From contig NZ_FNOI01000001.1 of the NCBI RefSeq assembly GCF_900107015.1, positions 684,501-748,500 of the forward strand: a stretch of 64,000 bases of DNA. The letters are read 5' to 3'. The notes under the pieces are model-generated. The model had not been told where the DNA came from, made no database searches, and was given only the letters and a program-made list of their open reading frames with translations. The translations under genes and the position numbers were made by a program. Shown one piece after another: positions 7,322-18,000 of the stretch. The DNA is from Litoreibacter albidus (lineage in GTDB: Bacteria; Pseudomonadota; Alphaproteobacteria; Rhodobacterales; Rhodobacteraceae). Every line of letters starts with the position of its first letter. Position 1 is the stretch's first letter.

Positions 7322-7705
7322 TTAGCCGCGTTTCGCTTCCAGCGTTTCGGCCAAAGCTTCGGAGCGTGCGGCGAGTTCCGCCAGCGTGTCGGTGACAGAG
7401 GCAGGGACCACGGGCACTTCAACGGTTTGGGGCGGCGCGGCTTTCAGGCTTTCCAGCTCACGGCGCATTTTGTCCAAGCGGTCTTCGGCGGCGTTCAGGT
7501 CTTCTTCCAGACCTGCGGTCTTATCCGCCAGCATCAGGCCCGCCATCAGCAACATGCGGGTTTCCGGCATCCGGCCGATTTGTTCGGCCAGCACACTGGC
7601 CTCATTGTCGAGAAACTTGGCTGCGGTTTGCAAAAAGTGCTCTTCGCCGGTTTGGCAGGCGACTTGAAAGGTGCGGCCACCGATTTCGATGTTGATCTCT
7701 GGCAT
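7322..7705 (-). CDS. zapA: cell division protein ZapA
   Basis: 127 residues. The N-terminal MPEINIEIGGRTFQVAC and a following ZapA domain with MLLMAGLMLADKTAGL, then a coiled-coil, match the FtsZ-ring-associated ZapA family. It should bundle FtsZ protofilaments at the division site. The start is 3 bp after the stop of a coiled-coil gene on the same strand, so the pair form an operon divergent from transketolase. Confidence 0.92.
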   Translation of the reverse strand: MPEINIEIGGRTFQVACQTGEEHFLQTAAKFLDNEASVLAEQIGRMPETRMLLMAGLMLADKTAGLEEDLNAAEDRLDKMRRELESLKAAPPQTVEVPVVPASVTDTLAELAARSEALAETLEAKRG

Positions 7706-7708
7706 AGC

Positions 7709-8158
7709 TTAACCCTCCTTAACCAATGGGGCGATGTCGCTCAGGATGTCGTCCAGCTCCGCAAGGTCGGCGGCGCGGGCGGCCTGAAGCGCCTCGTTCT
7801 CGGTTTCCAACGCAGTGTTGATCGCGGCGTCTGCGCCTTGGTGTTCGGCATTGGCGCTGCGCAGCTGCTTGTTGGTGTCGCGCAGGGCGCCCATAACCGC
7901 TTGCAAGCGCTTGTTTTCGCTGTCCATAAATTCCAACCGGTCGGTCAGGCGGGCAACACGGGTTTCCAGCCGCTCGATGCGGGCAAGGTTTTGCTGACCG
8001 GACTCAACCAGCCGCGCGTTGGTGTCGCGTTCGATTTCCAGCTCTTCAATCATATCCGCATCCGGCGCGGCCGGGGCGTTGGCGATCTGGTCAGCGCTAT
8101 ACGCAATGCGGTCCAACGCAGTGATAATGCGTTGCTCCAGCTCTGTGACGTTCGTCAT
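7709..8158 (-). CDS. coiled-coil protein upstream of zapA
   Basis: 149 residues, nearly all heptad-rich helix (ELEQRIITALDRIAY near the start, long runs of Leu/Ala/Glu/Arg). No signal peptide or membrane segment. Genes of this type precede zapA in alphaproteobacteria, which suggests a role near the divisome, possibly a ZapB-like partner; this is inferred. The ATG at 8158 was chosen over upstream starts because the extra N-terminus reads as non-coding promoter DNA shared with tkt. Confidence 0.75.
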   Translation of the reverse strand: MTNVTELEQRIITALDRIAYSADQIANAPAAPDADMIEELEIERDTNARLVESGQQNLARIERLETRVARLTDRLEFMDSENKRLQAVMGALRDTNKQLRSANAEHQGADAAINTALETENEALQAARAADLAELDDILSDIAPLVKEG

Positions 8159-8371
8159 GTTAGTCCCTCGTCTCGTTGGAGGACCGTTCTGCGGAAAATC
8201 CCGCGACGAATCAACTCCGTGCCTCACAGGCTTGATTTTAACCATAGATTGCGGCGAATGCCTCCCCTTTAAGCGTGCATCAGGGTGTTGTGGCGTCAAC
8301 CGTGCCTTGAACTTCGCGCCAACGCTGGTATCACCGCGAACGATACGGACCGCCAAATAAGGATCAAACCC

Positions 8372-10387
8372 TTGGATATTGCAGCCTTGCGCAAAGCTCA
8401 CCCCGAACATTGGATGCGCGCCGCCGCCATCCGTACCCTGACACTAGACGCCGTTGCGGCGGCGAATTCCGGCCACTCTGGCATGCCAATGGGCATGGCG
8501 GACGTTGCAACGGTCTTGTTCGAGAAGCACATGAAGTTCGACGCATCCGCGCCAAACTGGCCTGACCGCGACCGCTTCATCCTGTCAGCGGGTCACGGCT
8601 CCATGCTGATCTATTCGCTACTGCACCTCACCGGCTACGCGGACATGACGCTGGAGCAGATCAAAAACTTCCGCCAGAAGGGCGCGATCACTGCGGGTCA
8701 CCCAGAGTACGGCCACGCCACAGGTATTGAGACGACGACAGGCCCGCTGGGCCAAGGTATCGCCAACTCCGTCGGCTTCGCGATGGCAGAAGAAAACCAG
8801 CGCGCACGGTTCGGCAAGAAGCTGGTTGACCACTACACCTACTGCATCGCGGGTGACGGTTGCCTGATGGAAGGCGTCAGCCAAGAGGCCATCGGCATCG
8901 CTGGCCGCCACGAGTTGGGCCGCCTGATTGTGCTGTGGGACAACAACAACATCACCATCGACGGCACCGTGGAGCTGTCCGACCGCACTGACCAGATCCA
9001 GCGCTTCAAAGCGTCCGGCTGGCATGTGCAGGAAATCGACGGCCACGATCCAGAGCAGATCGACGCGGCCATCGAGAAAGCCAAGAAAACCAAGAAGCCA
9101 TCGATGATTGCGTGCAAAACACACATCGCACTGGGCTCTTCGGCGCAAGACACCTCCAAAGGCCACGGCGCACTGACCTCCGATGATCTGATCCGCGACA
9201 CCAAAGCCGCCTACGGCTGGTCCGGCGGCCCGTTCGAGATCCCTGCAGACGTGAAATCCCAGTGGGAGGCCATCGGGTCGCGCGGCGCAGCAGACCGCCA
9301 AGCGTGGGAAGGCCGTATGCAAGAGGTCTCCGGCTCCAAGCAAAAGGAATTCGCCCGCTGTTACGCAGGCGATGTGCCGAACAAGCTGTCTTCGACAATC
9401 AAGGCGTTGAAAAAGCAGATCAGCGAAGGCAAGCCCAAGGTTGCAACCCGCAAGGCGTCCGAGATGGCGCTCGAAGTGATCAACCCGATCATGCAGGAAA
9501 CCTTTGGCGGCTCCGCCGATTTGACCGGTTCCAACAACACGTTGACCGGCGACATGGGGGTCTTCGACACCGACAACCGCAAGGGCCGTTACATGTATTA
9601 CGGCATCCGTGAGCACGGCATGGCCGCTGCGATGAATGGCATGGCTTTGCACGGCGGAACAAAGGCTTACGGCGGCACGTTCATGTGCTTTACCGACTAT
9701 GCACGGGGCGCGATGCGCCTGTCCGCGCTGATGGGCGTGCCCGTCACTTATGTGATGACACACGACAGCATCGGCCTTGGCGAAGATGGCCCGACACACC
9801 AACCGGTGGAGCATTTGGCCATGTTGCGCGCAACGCCAAACACCAACGTGTTCCGCCCAGCGGATGCGGTGGAAACTGCCGAGGCTTGGGAATTGGCGCT
9901 GTCGTCCAAATCCACGCCGTCCGTTATGGCGCTGTCGCGCCAGAACCTGCCGACTGTGCGCACCGACCACAAGCTGAAGAACCTGACCGCCCAAGGCGCC
10001 TATGTTCTGGCAGAGGCCGAAAGCAAGCGTCAGGCGATCATCATGGCGACTGGCTCCGAGGTGGAAATCGCTTTGGCGGCCCGTGAGTTGCTGGAAGCCG
10101 AGGGCATCGGCACGCGCGTCGTGTCCATGCCATGCCACGAACTGTTCGCGGCTCAAGACGAAAGCTACCGCCGCAAGGTTTTGCCTGCCGGTCCGGTACG
10201 TGTCGCAGTGGAAGCCGCAGTCGGCTTTGGCTGGGATCGTTGGTTGCTGGGCGAGCGCGGCAAAAACGGCAAAGCGGCGTTTGTCGGCATGGAAGGCTTC
10301 GGCGCATCCGCACCAGCGGACGAGCTATATGAGCACTTCGGCATCACCGCACAGAACGTGGCCGATAAGGTCAAAGGTCTTCTGTAA
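8372..10387 (+). CDS. tkt: transketolase
   Basis: Transfers two-carbon ketol units between sugar phosphates using thiamine diphosphate (pentose phosphate pathway). 671 residues. Substrate-binding [12 protein letters not shown] near residue 30; TPP motif GDGCLMEG then [10 protein letters not shown] near 155-190; GIREHGM with the catalytic Glu near 415; [16 protein letters not shown] near 470. The start is a TTG with AAGGA about nine bases upstream, giving the canonical [20 protein letters not shown] opening; no in-frame ATG fits better. A strong terminator follows. Confidence 0.96.
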   Translation: MDIAALRKAHPEHWMRAAAIRTLTLDAVAAANSGHSGMPMGMADVATVLFEKHMKFDASAPNWPDRDRFILSAGHGSMLIYSLLHLTGYADMTLEQIKNFRQKGAITAGHPEYGHATGIETTTGPLGQGIANSVGFAMAEENQRARFGKKLVDHYTYCIAGDGCLMEGVSQEAIGIAGRHELGRLIVLWDNNNITIDGTVELSDRTDQIQRFKASGWHVQEIDGHDPEQIDAAIEKAKKTKKPSMIACKTHIALGSSAQDTSKGHGALTSDDLIRDTKAAYGWSGGPFEIPADVKSQWEAIGSRGAADRQAWEGRMQEVSGSKQKEFARCYAGDVPNKLSSTIKALKKQISEGKPKVATRKASEMALEVINPIMQETFGGSADLTGSNNTLTGDMGVFDTDNRKGRYMYYGIREHGMAAAMNGMALHGGTKAYGGTFMCFTDYARGAMRLSALMGVPVTYVMTHDSIGLGEDGPTHQPVEHLAMLRATPNTNVFRPADAVETAEAWELALSSKSTPSVMALSRQNLPTVRTDHKLKNLTAQGAYVLAEAESKRQAIIMATGSEVEIALAARELLEAEGIGTRVVSMPCHELFAAQDESYRRKVLPAGPVRVAVEAAVGFGWDRWLLGERGKNGKAAFVGMEGFGASAPADELYEHFGITAQNVADKVKGLL

Positions 10388-10404
10388 GGCCTTCTAGAAA
10401 AACA

Positions 10405-10444
10405 AAAAAGCCCGGAGAAGTGATGACTTCGTCGGGCTTTTTTT
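10405..10444. terminator. intrinsic terminator after tkt
   Basis: AAAAAAGCCCG and CGGGCTTTTTTT flank a loop of about 18 nt that can itself pair (gaag/cttc). The A-run and T-run make it usable from both strands, ending tkt and the convergent glutaredoxin operon. Confidence 0.9.
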
Positions 10445-10462
10445 ATGGGGTGTAGCGATGAT

Positions 10463-10828
10463 CTAGGAATTCATCGCACGGAACTGATCGGCAACCGCCT
10501 CGTCAAAGGGGACTTTCTTCGATTTCAGAAGCTTGTCGAACTGCTTGGATTTTAGCGCAGGTGTCAAATTGTAGCTGTCGCAAATGAACTGTCCGTCGAT
10601 GAACAGTTGCGCGACCTTCTCCCAACCGGACCGCTTTTGTACAGCGGCAAGCAGGCGTGGGTCGCGGCTCAGGTCGACGGGGTGAAAGTCGATTTTCAGG
10701 GCCGCAATAACATCGCGCCCCATCATCGATTCCGCATCCGACGGTGACTGAACCGCACCATTCATGAACAAGACCACGCGATGCTCAGAGAAGATATTGT
10801 CTAGATACTCTTCAATCTCATCGCTCAT
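10463..10828 (-). CDS. glutaredoxin-like protein lacking the active site
   Basis: 121 residues with the length and outline of a Grx4-type monothiol glutaredoxin, next to the real one. Aligned by eye, the CGFS motif is replaced by DAES in GAVQSPSDAESMM, and the WPTIPQL loop with its cis-proline is WEKVAQL. It therefore cannot use the Cys to bind an Fe-S cluster or glutathione in the usual way. It keeps VVLFMNG at the first strand. Probably a duplicated, redox-dead paralogue; a regulatory or scaffold role is possible. Last gene of the bolA-grxD operon, 12 bp downstream of grxD. Confidence 0.8.
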   Translation of the reverse strand: MSDEIEEYLDNIFSEHRVVLFMNGAVQSPSDAESMMGRDVIAALKIDFHPVDLSRDPRLLAAVQKRSGWEKVAQLFIDGQFICDSYNLTPALKSKQFDKLLKSKKVPFDEAVADQFRAMNS

Positions 10829-10840
10829 GGTTTTGGTTCC

Positions 10841-11203
10841 TTAGCTATTGTGTTCGCGGATCTTGTTGGCCGCGTCTTTGTCGAAGCTTACACCGTTTTG
10901 CTCCAACAGGGTATCCAACTCACCGGACAGTGTCATTTCGGTGATGATATCGCAGCCACCGACGAATTCGCCTTTGACGTAGAGTTGCGGGATTGTCGGC
11001 CAATCCGAGAATTCCTTGATGCCTGAGCGGATGCCTTCATCCGCCAAAACATTCACGTCTTTGTATTGGACGCCCATGTAGTTCAGCACGCCCGCCACTT
11101 TGGACGAGAAGCCGCACTGTGGCATCTCGGATGTGCCCTTCATGAACAAGACAACGTCGTTGCCGTCCACGGTTTCTTTGATTTGTACGTTTGCGTCAGT
11201 CAT
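10841..11203 (-). CDS. grxD: monothiol glutaredoxin, Grx4 type
   Basis: 120 residues. CGFS active site in [11 protein letters not shown] near residue 30, [19 protein letters not shown] downstream with the cis-proline and glutathione site. Grx4 proteins carry a bridging [2Fe-2S] cluster, often with BolA, and work in iron-sulfur trafficking. The start lies only 3 bp after the bolA stop on the same strand, consistent with the Grx4-BolA complex. Confidence 0.95.
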   Translation of the reverse strand: MTDANVQIKETVDGNDVVLFMKGTSEMPQCGFSSKVAGVLNYMGVQYKDVNVLADEGIRSGIKEFSDWPTIPQLYVKGEFVGGCDIITEMTLSGELDTLLEQNGVSFDKDAANKIREHNS

Positions 11204-11206
11204 GAC

Positions 11207-11431
11207 TTACTCCGGTGCTTTGGTTGTCAGGGCCAGTGCGTGCAAGGCACCGCTGTCCACTTTTTCTTTAACGGTGGCCATCACGGCGCGCTGTTGCTGC
11301 ACGCGGTTTTGGCCCCTGAAGCTCTCATCCACCACAAGGGCCGAAAAATGTGCGCCGTCGTCGCCATTCACTTCGATCTGGGCGTCGGGAAAGCCGATCC
11401 GGATCAAGTCTTCAATGTCTTTGGGTAGCAT
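11207..11431 (-). CDS. BolA family protein
   Basis: 74 residues from MLPKDIEDLIRIGFPDAQIE. The helix-turn-helix-like BolA fold is indicated by DDGAHFSALVVDESFRGQNR (conserved His and the F.G..R motif) and RVQQQRAVMATVKEKVDSGA. The short form is the kind that pairs with a CGFS glutaredoxin, which is the next gene. The ATG at 11431 was taken; an upstream start would add 29 residues of unlikely sequence. Confidence 0.92.
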   Translation of the reverse strand: MLPKDIEDLIRIGFPDAQIEVNGDDGAHFSALVVDESFRGQNRVQQQRAVMATVKEKVDSGALHALALTTKAPE

Positions 11432-11523
11432 GGCGCACGCGGCTCCTGTTCGATGGTCGTTGATGTGAAGGTAAGTAGCGGGCGGGAAGGTGACAACCCT
11501 CTCTCGCCCGACTTGCAAAGACT

Positions 11524-13683
11524 TTACCCGACGGCGGCTTCAAAGCTGGTGTGATACACCTCTGACAACTCCGCTAGTGGAACGGAGGATCCGCCGATCG
11601 TCACCGCGTCGCCGCCGAATTTGCCGACGCTGGTCAGCGTTACGCCAGCTTGGCCAGCCGCGCTCATAAGCGCCTCCGCCTTATCGAACGAACATCCGAT
11701 CAGGTAGCGCGCTTGATCCTCGCCGAACGCCATCGCCGTGGTGTCATCGTCCAAGGTCATACCAACACCAGCGGCGTCGGCCATCTCGAACGCAGCTACA
11801 GCCACGCCGCCGTCCGACACGTCGGTACAGACGTCGATCCATTCGCGCTGCGCGCGGATGAAGTCACCGTTCAGCTTCTCAGCCGCCAGATCAACCTGCG
11901 GCGCGTCCCCGTCCTCACGGTTGAAGACCTCCGCCAGCAGGGCGGATTGGCCAAGATGGCCAATTGCATCACCAACCATCAGCAGCACATGGCCCTCGCG
12001 CACCGTGCCTGCGATGATGTCGTCCGTGTGCTGGATCAGGCCCACTGCACCAATCGTGGGTGTTGGCAGAATTCCGGTGCCGTCGGTCTCATTGTAAAGC
12101 GACACGTTGCCGGAAACGATGGGCATATCCAGCGCTTTGACGGCAAGGCCGATACCCTTAATGGCACCAACGAACTGGCCCATGATTTCGGGCTTCTCAG
12201 GGTTGCCGAAGTTCATATTGTCGGTGGTCGCCAATGGCACGGCCCCCACGGCGGTCAGGTTGCGGTAGGCTTCCGCCACCGCCTGTTTGCCGCCTTCAAC
12301 GGGGTTGGCCTTAACGTAGCGCGGCGTCACGTCCGAGGTGAAGGCCAGCGCCTTATCGGTGCCGTGGACGCGCACGATGCCCGCACCCGCGCCGGGCGCG
12401 TTGATGGTGTCGGCCATAACTTGGCTGTCGTACTGCTCCCAAACCCACTGCTTGCGCGCATAGTTCGGGCTGGACAGGATCATGCGCAACGCGTCGATGG
12501 CGTCGACCTGCGGGATATCCTCTAGCGGATCGGCCGCAGGGGTTTCCACCCAAGGGCGGTCGTACTCAGGGGCGGAGCCGGACAGTGTTTTTAGCGGCAG
12601 GTCGGCTTTGACCTCGCCGTTATGCGTGATCAGGAAGCGGTCTTCGTCGATGGTTTCGCCAACGATGGCAAAATCGAGGTCCCATTTCTCAAAAACAGCG
12701 CGCGCTTCTGCTTCCAACTCCGGCTTCAAGACCATCAGCATGCGCTCTTGCGACTCGCTGAGCATCATCTCGTAGGCGGTCATGTTCTCTTCGCGCTGCG
12801 GCACGTTCTCAAGGTAGAGCTTTACACCAAGGTTGCCCTTGTCGCCCATCTCCACGGCGGAACAGGTCAGGCCAGCGGCCCCCATATCCTGAATGGAGAT
12901 CACGGCGCCCGTCGCCATCAGCTCCAGCGTGGCTTCCATCAGGCGCTTTTCGGTGAAGGGGTCGCCCACTTGAACGGTGGGGCGCTTGTCCTCAATTGTG
13001 TCATCAAACTCGGCCGATGCCATCGTCGCGCCACCAACGCCGTCACGGCCAGTTTTAGCGCCCAGATAGACCACAGGCATCCCGACACCGGAGGCGGCGG
13101 AATAGAAAATCTTGTCAGTGTCCGCGAGGCCCGCCGCAAAAGCGTTCACAAGGCAGTTGCCGTTGTAAGCTGGGTGAAAGCGCACTTCGCCGCCCACGGT
13201 CGGCACGCCAAAGCAGTTGCCGTACCCGCCAACACCCGCAACCACGCCGGAGACGAGTTGCTTGGTTTTGTGATGCTCAGGAGAACCAAAGGACAGCGAG
13301 TTCATCGCCGCAATCGGACGCGCACCCATAGTAAACACATCCCTAAGAATGCCGCCCACACCGGTCGCAGCGCCTTGATAGGGCTCAATGTAGGACGGAT
13401 GGTTGTGCGATTCCATTTTGAAAACAACACACTGGCCGTCGCCAATATCGACGATCCCTGCGTTCTCGCCAGGGCCGCAAATCACCTGAGGGCCCTCAGT
13501 CGGCAGCGTGCGCAGCCATTTTTTCGAGGATTTGTATGAGCAGTGCTCGTTCCACATGGCCGAAAAAATGCCGAGTTCGGTGAACGTCGGCTCACGGCCC
13601 ATAATCTCCAGTATGCGCTGGTATTCGTCGGGCGAAAGCCCATGCGCGGCGATGAGATCATCGGTGATATGTGGTTCTTGCAT
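11524..13683 (-). CDS. purL: phosphoribosylformylglycinamidine synthase II
   Basis: Makes FGAM from FGAR, ATP and ammonia in purine synthesis, with PurQ and PurS as partners. 719 residues, typical of the small PurL that lacks a glutaminase domain. Motifs: [15 protein letters not shown] near 50, [21 protein letters not shown] near 95, VGGEVRFH near 160, two AIRS-type halves with [11 protein letters not shown] in the second. The ATG at 13683 matches the usual MQEPHIT opening; an ATG seven codons upstream is possible. Confidence 0.95.
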   Translation of the reverse strand: MQEPHITDDLIAAHGLSPDEYQRILEIMGREPTFTELGIFSAMWNEHCSYKSSKKWLRTLPTEGPQVICGPGENAGIVDIGDGQCVVFKMESHNHPSYIEPYQGAATGVGGILRDVFTMGARPIAAMNSLSFGSPEHHKTKQLVSGVVAGVGGYGNCFGVPTVGGEVRFHPAYNGNCLVNAFAAGLADTDKIFYSAASGVGMPVVYLGAKTGRDGVGGATMASAEFDDTIEDKRPTVQVGDPFTEKRLMEATLELMATGAVISIQDMGAAGLTCSAVEMGDKGNLGVKLYLENVPQREENMTAYEMMLSESQERMLMVLKPELEAEARAVFEKWDLDFAIVGETIDEDRFLITHNGEVKADLPLKTLSGSAPEYDRPWVETPAADPLEDIPQVDAIDALRMILSSPNYARKQWVWEQYDSQVMADTINAPGAGAGIVRVHGTDKALAFTSDVTPRYVKANPVEGGKQAVAEAYRNLTAVGAVPLATTDNMNFGNPEKPEIMGQFVGAIKGIGLAVKALDMPIVSGNVSLYNETDGTGILPTPTIGAVGLIQHTDDIIAGTVREGHVLLMVGDAIGHLGQSALLAEVFNREDGDAPQVDLAAEKLNGDFIRAQREWIDVCTDVSDGGVAVAAFEMADAAGVGMTLDDDTTAMAFGEDQARYLIGCSFDKAEALMSAAGQAGVTLTSVGKFGGDAVTIGGSSVPLAELSEVYHTSFEAAVG

Positions 13684-13786
13684 TCCTTGACGTCCCCGGA
13701 TCATTTCTGCTTGCGCACCTCTTATTGCACAGGGGGCTTAGGGGGAAGGGGTGTTCTTTGCGCCGTGCGGCTAGACACTGCCGTGT

Positions 13787-13834
13787 ACCAGACTTTCTGG
13801 GAAAGTCTGGTCCCAATTTCTCTATGAGAAATTG
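13787..13834. repeat. two tandem perfect hairpins
   Basis: ACCAGACTTTC-tgg-GAAAGTCTGGT (11-bp stem, 3-nt loop) is followed after two bases by CAATTTCTC-tat-GAGAAATTG (9-bp stem, 3-nt loop). They lie between the purL promoter side and the LysR terminator. No U-tract directly follows either. Confidence 0.8.
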
Positions 13835-13865
13835 CATGCCTCATACCCATCAGCGCAAAAAAAAA

Positions 13866-13886
13866 GGCCGAGCATAAAGCTCGGCC
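13866..13886 (-). terminator. intrinsic terminator, minus strand
   Basis: GGCCGAGC-ATAAA-GCTCGGCC, an 8-bp perfect stem. On the minus strand it is followed by an uninterrupted run of at least ten T, a strong rho-independent terminator. It would end the LysR transcript or an sRNA starting after it. Confidence 0.88.
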
Positions 13887-14012
13887 GAAGTCCAACAGGG
13901 AGGTGGGAAACACATGGTGTCTCCCAGTGACTTTGAATTAGGCATCTGAACTCTTCGGTTCAAGAAAAATAGGCAGTTTTTAAAACATAACCGCTATGCG
14001 CTGAGCGCATAG
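13866..14012 (-). ncRNA. candidate small RNA or long 3' UTR
   Basis: The stretch between the LysR stop and the strong terminator holds a 9-bp hairpin at 13992-14012 (GCTATGCGC-tga-GCGCATAGC) and, nearer the terminator on the minus strand, a pyrimidine-rich CCCACCTCCC tract that could pair with Shine-Dalgarno sequences. Hairpin, CU-rich seed and terminator form the plan of a regulatory sRNA, perhaps cut from the LysR 3' end. Short reading frames pass through it, but none is recognisable. Confidence 0.35.
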
Positions 14013-14023
14013 CAAGCCCTAAA

Positions 14024-14929
14024 TCAATCGTTTTCAAACATTTGTGCCCGCTTTTTTTGCTCGCCTATTTGTTCCAGCACAAAGTCGCGAAAGGCAGATA
14101 TGCGTTTGGACTGCCGTAATTCTTCCGGAAACGCCAAGAAAACGGGCACTGCATTGGATTCGACATCTGGCAGCACCCGCACAATCTCAGGATCATCAAT
14201 GGCCACATAATGCGGCAGTACGCCCACGCCCAGATCATTGCGGACCGCTTGCAGGCAGCCGAAGTAATTGTTCACGGTCAAAATGTTCGGCAGATCGTAA
14301 CTCATCAACTCGCGCACAAGCGTCGCACCTGCGGACACTTGCTCTGACGCCACGTTCTGGCAAATCAGGCGGTGGTCTCGGAGGTCTTCCATAGTTTCGG
14401 GGGTGTTGTGCTCGGCCAGATAGTTTCGCGACGCGTAAAGGCGCATGCGAACAGACATCAGGCGTTTGCGAACAAGATCGGCCTGTGATGGCTCTTTCAT
14501 GCGGATCGCCACATCGGCCTCACGCATGGGCAGGTCCAAAACCCGCTCGTCCAGCATCAGGTTGATATTCAAGTCGGGGTATTTCTCATAAAGGCGCGAC
14601 AGGCGTGGGGCCAGCCATAGGGAGCCGAATCCGATGGTTGTGGTCACACGCAGCTCTCCGAACACCTCTTCCTCGCTGTCGCGGATGCGCGCAGAGGCCG
14701 CATCAAGGCGCTTGGTCATAGCGCGGGTTGCGTCGAAAAGCAGCTCGCCTTGCTCGGTCAGAATCAATCCGCGGGCATGGCGGTGAAAGAGAGTGGTGTT
14801 CAGCGATTCTTCTAGCGCGCGCACCTGCCGCGACACAGCAGACTGGGACAGGTGCAAGGTTTCGCCCGCATGTGTCAGGCTGCCCGCATCCGCAACCGCG
14901 TGAAAAATTCTTAGCTTGTCCCAATCCAT
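14024..14929 (-). CDS. LysR-family transcriptional regulator
   Basis: 301 residues. N-terminal winged helix (MDWDKLRIFHAVADAGSLTH, then LHLSQSAVSRQVRALEE as recognition helix) and a periplasmic-binding-like effector domain from about residue 90. Divergent from the indolepyruvate ferredoxin oxidoreductase gene with about 150 bp between them, so that operon and its own gene are the likely targets. The effector is not evident from sequence. Confidence 0.92.
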   Translation of the reverse strand: MDWDKLRIFHAVADAGSLTHAGETLHLSQSAVSRQVRALEESLNTTLFHRHARGLILTEQGELLFDATRAMTKRLDAASARIRDSEEEVFGELRVTTTIGFGSLWLAPRLSRLYEKYPDLNINLMLDERVLDLPMREADVAIRMKEPSQADLVRKRLMSVRMRLYASRNYLAEHNTPETMEDLRDHRLICQNVASEQVSAGATLVRELMSYDLPNILTVNNYFGCLQAVRNDLGVGVLPHYVAIDDPEIVRVLPDVESNAVPVFLAFPEELRQSKRISAFRDFVLEQIGEQKKRAQMFEND

Positions 14930-15019
14930 AAAGGGCCCACTTTCTTACAAATATCTTAATGTTCGGACCATGTAACCTTTCGGGTGGGGAGGCGAAAAGG
15001 TTTCATTTGCAAAAATCGC

Positions 15020-15048
15020 TTGGTAGGTCAGCTTTTGTGACCTATAAT
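15020..15048 (+). promoter_or_regulatory. promoter with embedded inverted repeat
   Basis: TTGGTA, a 17-bp spacer and a perfect TATAAT give a sigma70-type promoter about 30 bp upstream of the oxidoreductase ATG. The inverted repeat TAGGTCA-N7-TGACCTA (15024-15044) overlaps the spacer and -10, a likely regulator site, perhaps for the divergent LysR protein. Confidence 0.6.
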
Positions 15049-15077
15049 GAGTCAACCTAAGCACTGGGAGGCGCGGC

Positions 15078-18000
15078 ATGGGCAATCAATCTATTTCACT
15101 GACGGATCGCTACGATCTGGAGAAGTCGCCGGTTCTGTTGAACGGCACACAGGCGCTGGTGCGCCTTGTCCTTATGCAAAAGGCGCGCGACGCCGCGGCA
15201 GGGCTGAACACGGCGGGATTGGTGACCGGCTATCGCGGCTCGCCACTGGGCGCGGTCGATTTGCAGATGACCAAAGCCGAAAAGATGCTGGAAGCCGCTG
15301 ATGTCAAGTTTCAGTGGGGATTGAACGAAGATTTGGCCGCGACGGCGATTTGGGGATCCCAACAAGCTGAACTGCGCGGCGAGGGGCGGTATGACGGCGT
15401 ATTTGGCCTCTGGTACGGCAAGGGGCCGGGCGTTGACCGCACGGGCGACGTGATGCGTCATGCCAACATGGCGGGCACATCGCCCCATGGCGGCGTGATC
15501 ATGGCGATGGGCGATGACCACACGGGCGAGTCGTCCACGACGTTGCACCAATCCGACTGGGCGATGGTTGACGCTTACATGCCGGTTTTGTCGCCTGCTG
15601 GTGTGCAGGAAATTCTGGATTACGGCATGTATGGCTGGGCCTTGTCGCGCTATTCCGGCCTTTGGGTCGGGCTGAAGACCATGAAGGACACGATTGAGGT
15701 CACGTCCGTCGTGGATGGACGCCCAGACCGCATGTCCTTCGTGACGCCAGAGATGGATTTGCCCGAAGGCGGCCTGAATATCCGTCTGATCGACACCCCG
15801 CAAGAGCAAGAAGCGCGTGTAATTGACTACCGCAGGTTCGCCGCTGAAGCCTTTGCAAAGGCAAATAAAATCGACAAACGTGTCTGGGGTAAACCTGGTG
15901 CAAAAATCGGTTTTGTGGCGGCGGGCAAGAACTACCTTGATCTGGTCCACGCGTTCTCGCTGCTGGGCATCGACGGCGAGGAAGCCGAGCGTCTGGGCAT
16001 CACCATGTATAAGGTCGGTCAGGTTTGGCCGCTTGATATGGACAGCTTCCACGATTTCGCCAGCGGGCTTGATCTGATTGTGGTGGTGGAAGAAAAGCGC
16101 AAACTGATCGAAGTGCAGGTCAAGGAGGCGCTGTTCGACGACCACTACCAGCAGCGCGTATATGGCTGGCACAAGGGGGATACATGGGAGAATGGCCGCC
16201 GTTTGGAGCTGTTCCCGACGCGCGCAGCGCTTGACCCTATTGATGTTGCAGAGAAAATTGGCGGCATCCTGATTGAGGAAGGTCGCCGCACCGACCGGAT
16301 CGAAGCAGGGCTCGCGAAACTCGCGGAGGCCCGCAGGTCCGACAACGCGCAGGATATCGCGGCGCGACTGCCGTATTTCTGCTCGGGCTGCCCACACAAC
16401 AGCTCCACCAAAGTGCCTGAGGGCTCTCGCGCCTACGCGGGTATCGGCTGTCACTACATGGTGCAATGGATGGACCGCGAAACCGTGGGCTTCACCCAAA
16501 TGGGTGGTGAAGGGGCCAACTGGATCGGGGAGGCGCCGTTCAGCAAACGTGATCACGTTTTCCAAAACCTTGGGGACGGCACCTACAACCACTCGGGCAT
16601 TCAGGCAGTGCGTGCCGCAGTCGCCGCGAAAACCAACATCACCTACAAGGTGCTCTACAATGACGCCGTCGCCATGACGGGCGGGCAGGAGAACGAAGGC
16701 GACCTTGACGCGCCGCGCATCGTTGCGGAGTTGAAGGCCATGGGCATTAAGGAATTGGTGCTGGTCTACGACGAAAAGGAAGACGTGGACTTCACGCAAT
16801 TCCCGTCCGATCTGGAACGTCATGAGCGCTCAGAGCTTCCTGCTGTTCAGGAAAGATTGAGCAAAGTCAATGGTGTGTCGGCTATTGTTTACATCCAGAC
16901 CTGCGCCGCAGAAAAACGCCGCCGTCGTAAGCGGGGGCTATTTCCTGATCCCGACAAGCGGGTGTTTATTAACACGGACGTGTGCGAAGGCTGCGGCGAT
17001 TGTGGCGTGCAATCAAACTGCGTGTCTATCGTTCCTGCGGAAACCGAACTGGGCCGCAAGCGCGCGATTGACCAATCGTCGTGCAACAAGGACTTCTCCT
17101 GCGTCAACGGCTTTTGCCCGTCTTTCGTGACGGTCGAGGGTGCGAAACTGAAGAAACAGGCCACCGCAGAGGTGGAACTGCCAGAATTGCCCGAGCCAAC
17201 GCTCCCTGTGATCACAGGGACGCATAACGTTGTAATCACAGGTGTCGGCGGGACTGGCGTTGTGACCATCGGTGCCGTGCTTGCCATGGCCGCGCATATC
17301 GACGGCAAAGGTGCCGGCATGATGGAAATGGCGGGGCTGGCCCAAAAAGGCGGCGCGGTCCACATTCATTGCCGCCTGTCGAACAACCCCGACGACATCA
17401 GCGCCATCCGCGTGGCAACGGGGGAGGCTGACGCGGTTATCGGCGGTGATCTGGTGGTGACGGCGGGGGCGAAAACCCTTGGCCTGATGACCACAGGGCG
17501 CACGGGCGGGGTGGTGAACAACCACGAGATCATCACCGGCGACTTCACCCGCGACACCGAATTCAAGATCCCGACGGACCGATTGCAGCTGTCGCTGGAA
17601 GCGCGGCTTCAAGACGGCGTGCAGTTCTTCGACGCGTCGGAATTGGCGCGGGTGTTGATGGGCGACAGCATCTACTCCAACATGATGATCTTCGGGGCGG
17701 CGTGGCAACGCGGGCTTCTGCCGATCAGCTTTGAGGCGTTGATGCGGGCGATCGACCTGAACGGTGCAGCACCTGAGCGTAACAAACGCGCGTTTGAACT
17801 GGGTCGTTGGGCGGCCGCATACCCCGAACAGGCGGCAGGCTACGGCAAAGATCAGGTGGTCGCGCTTCCTAAAACGCTGGACGACAAAATTGCCTATCGC
17901 CGCAAACATCTGGAAGCCTATCAGTCAGACGCTTTGGTGAAACGCTACGACGCGGCGTTGGCCGAAATCAGCGATCCTGCTTTGAAAGAAGCGGTCGCAA

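Noticed and set aside
8618-10156. 512-codon open frame antisense to transketolase
   Set aside because: Shadow of a GC-rich gene; no recognisable domain, while the sense strand encodes a full transketolase.
13722-13913. 63-codon frame through the hairpin cluster
   Set aside because: It runs through three hairpins and a terminator and has no recognisable protein features.
15096-16823. 575-codon open frame antisense to the indolepyruvate oxidoreductase
   Set aside because: No family features; the sense frame has the complete TPP and Fe-S motifs.
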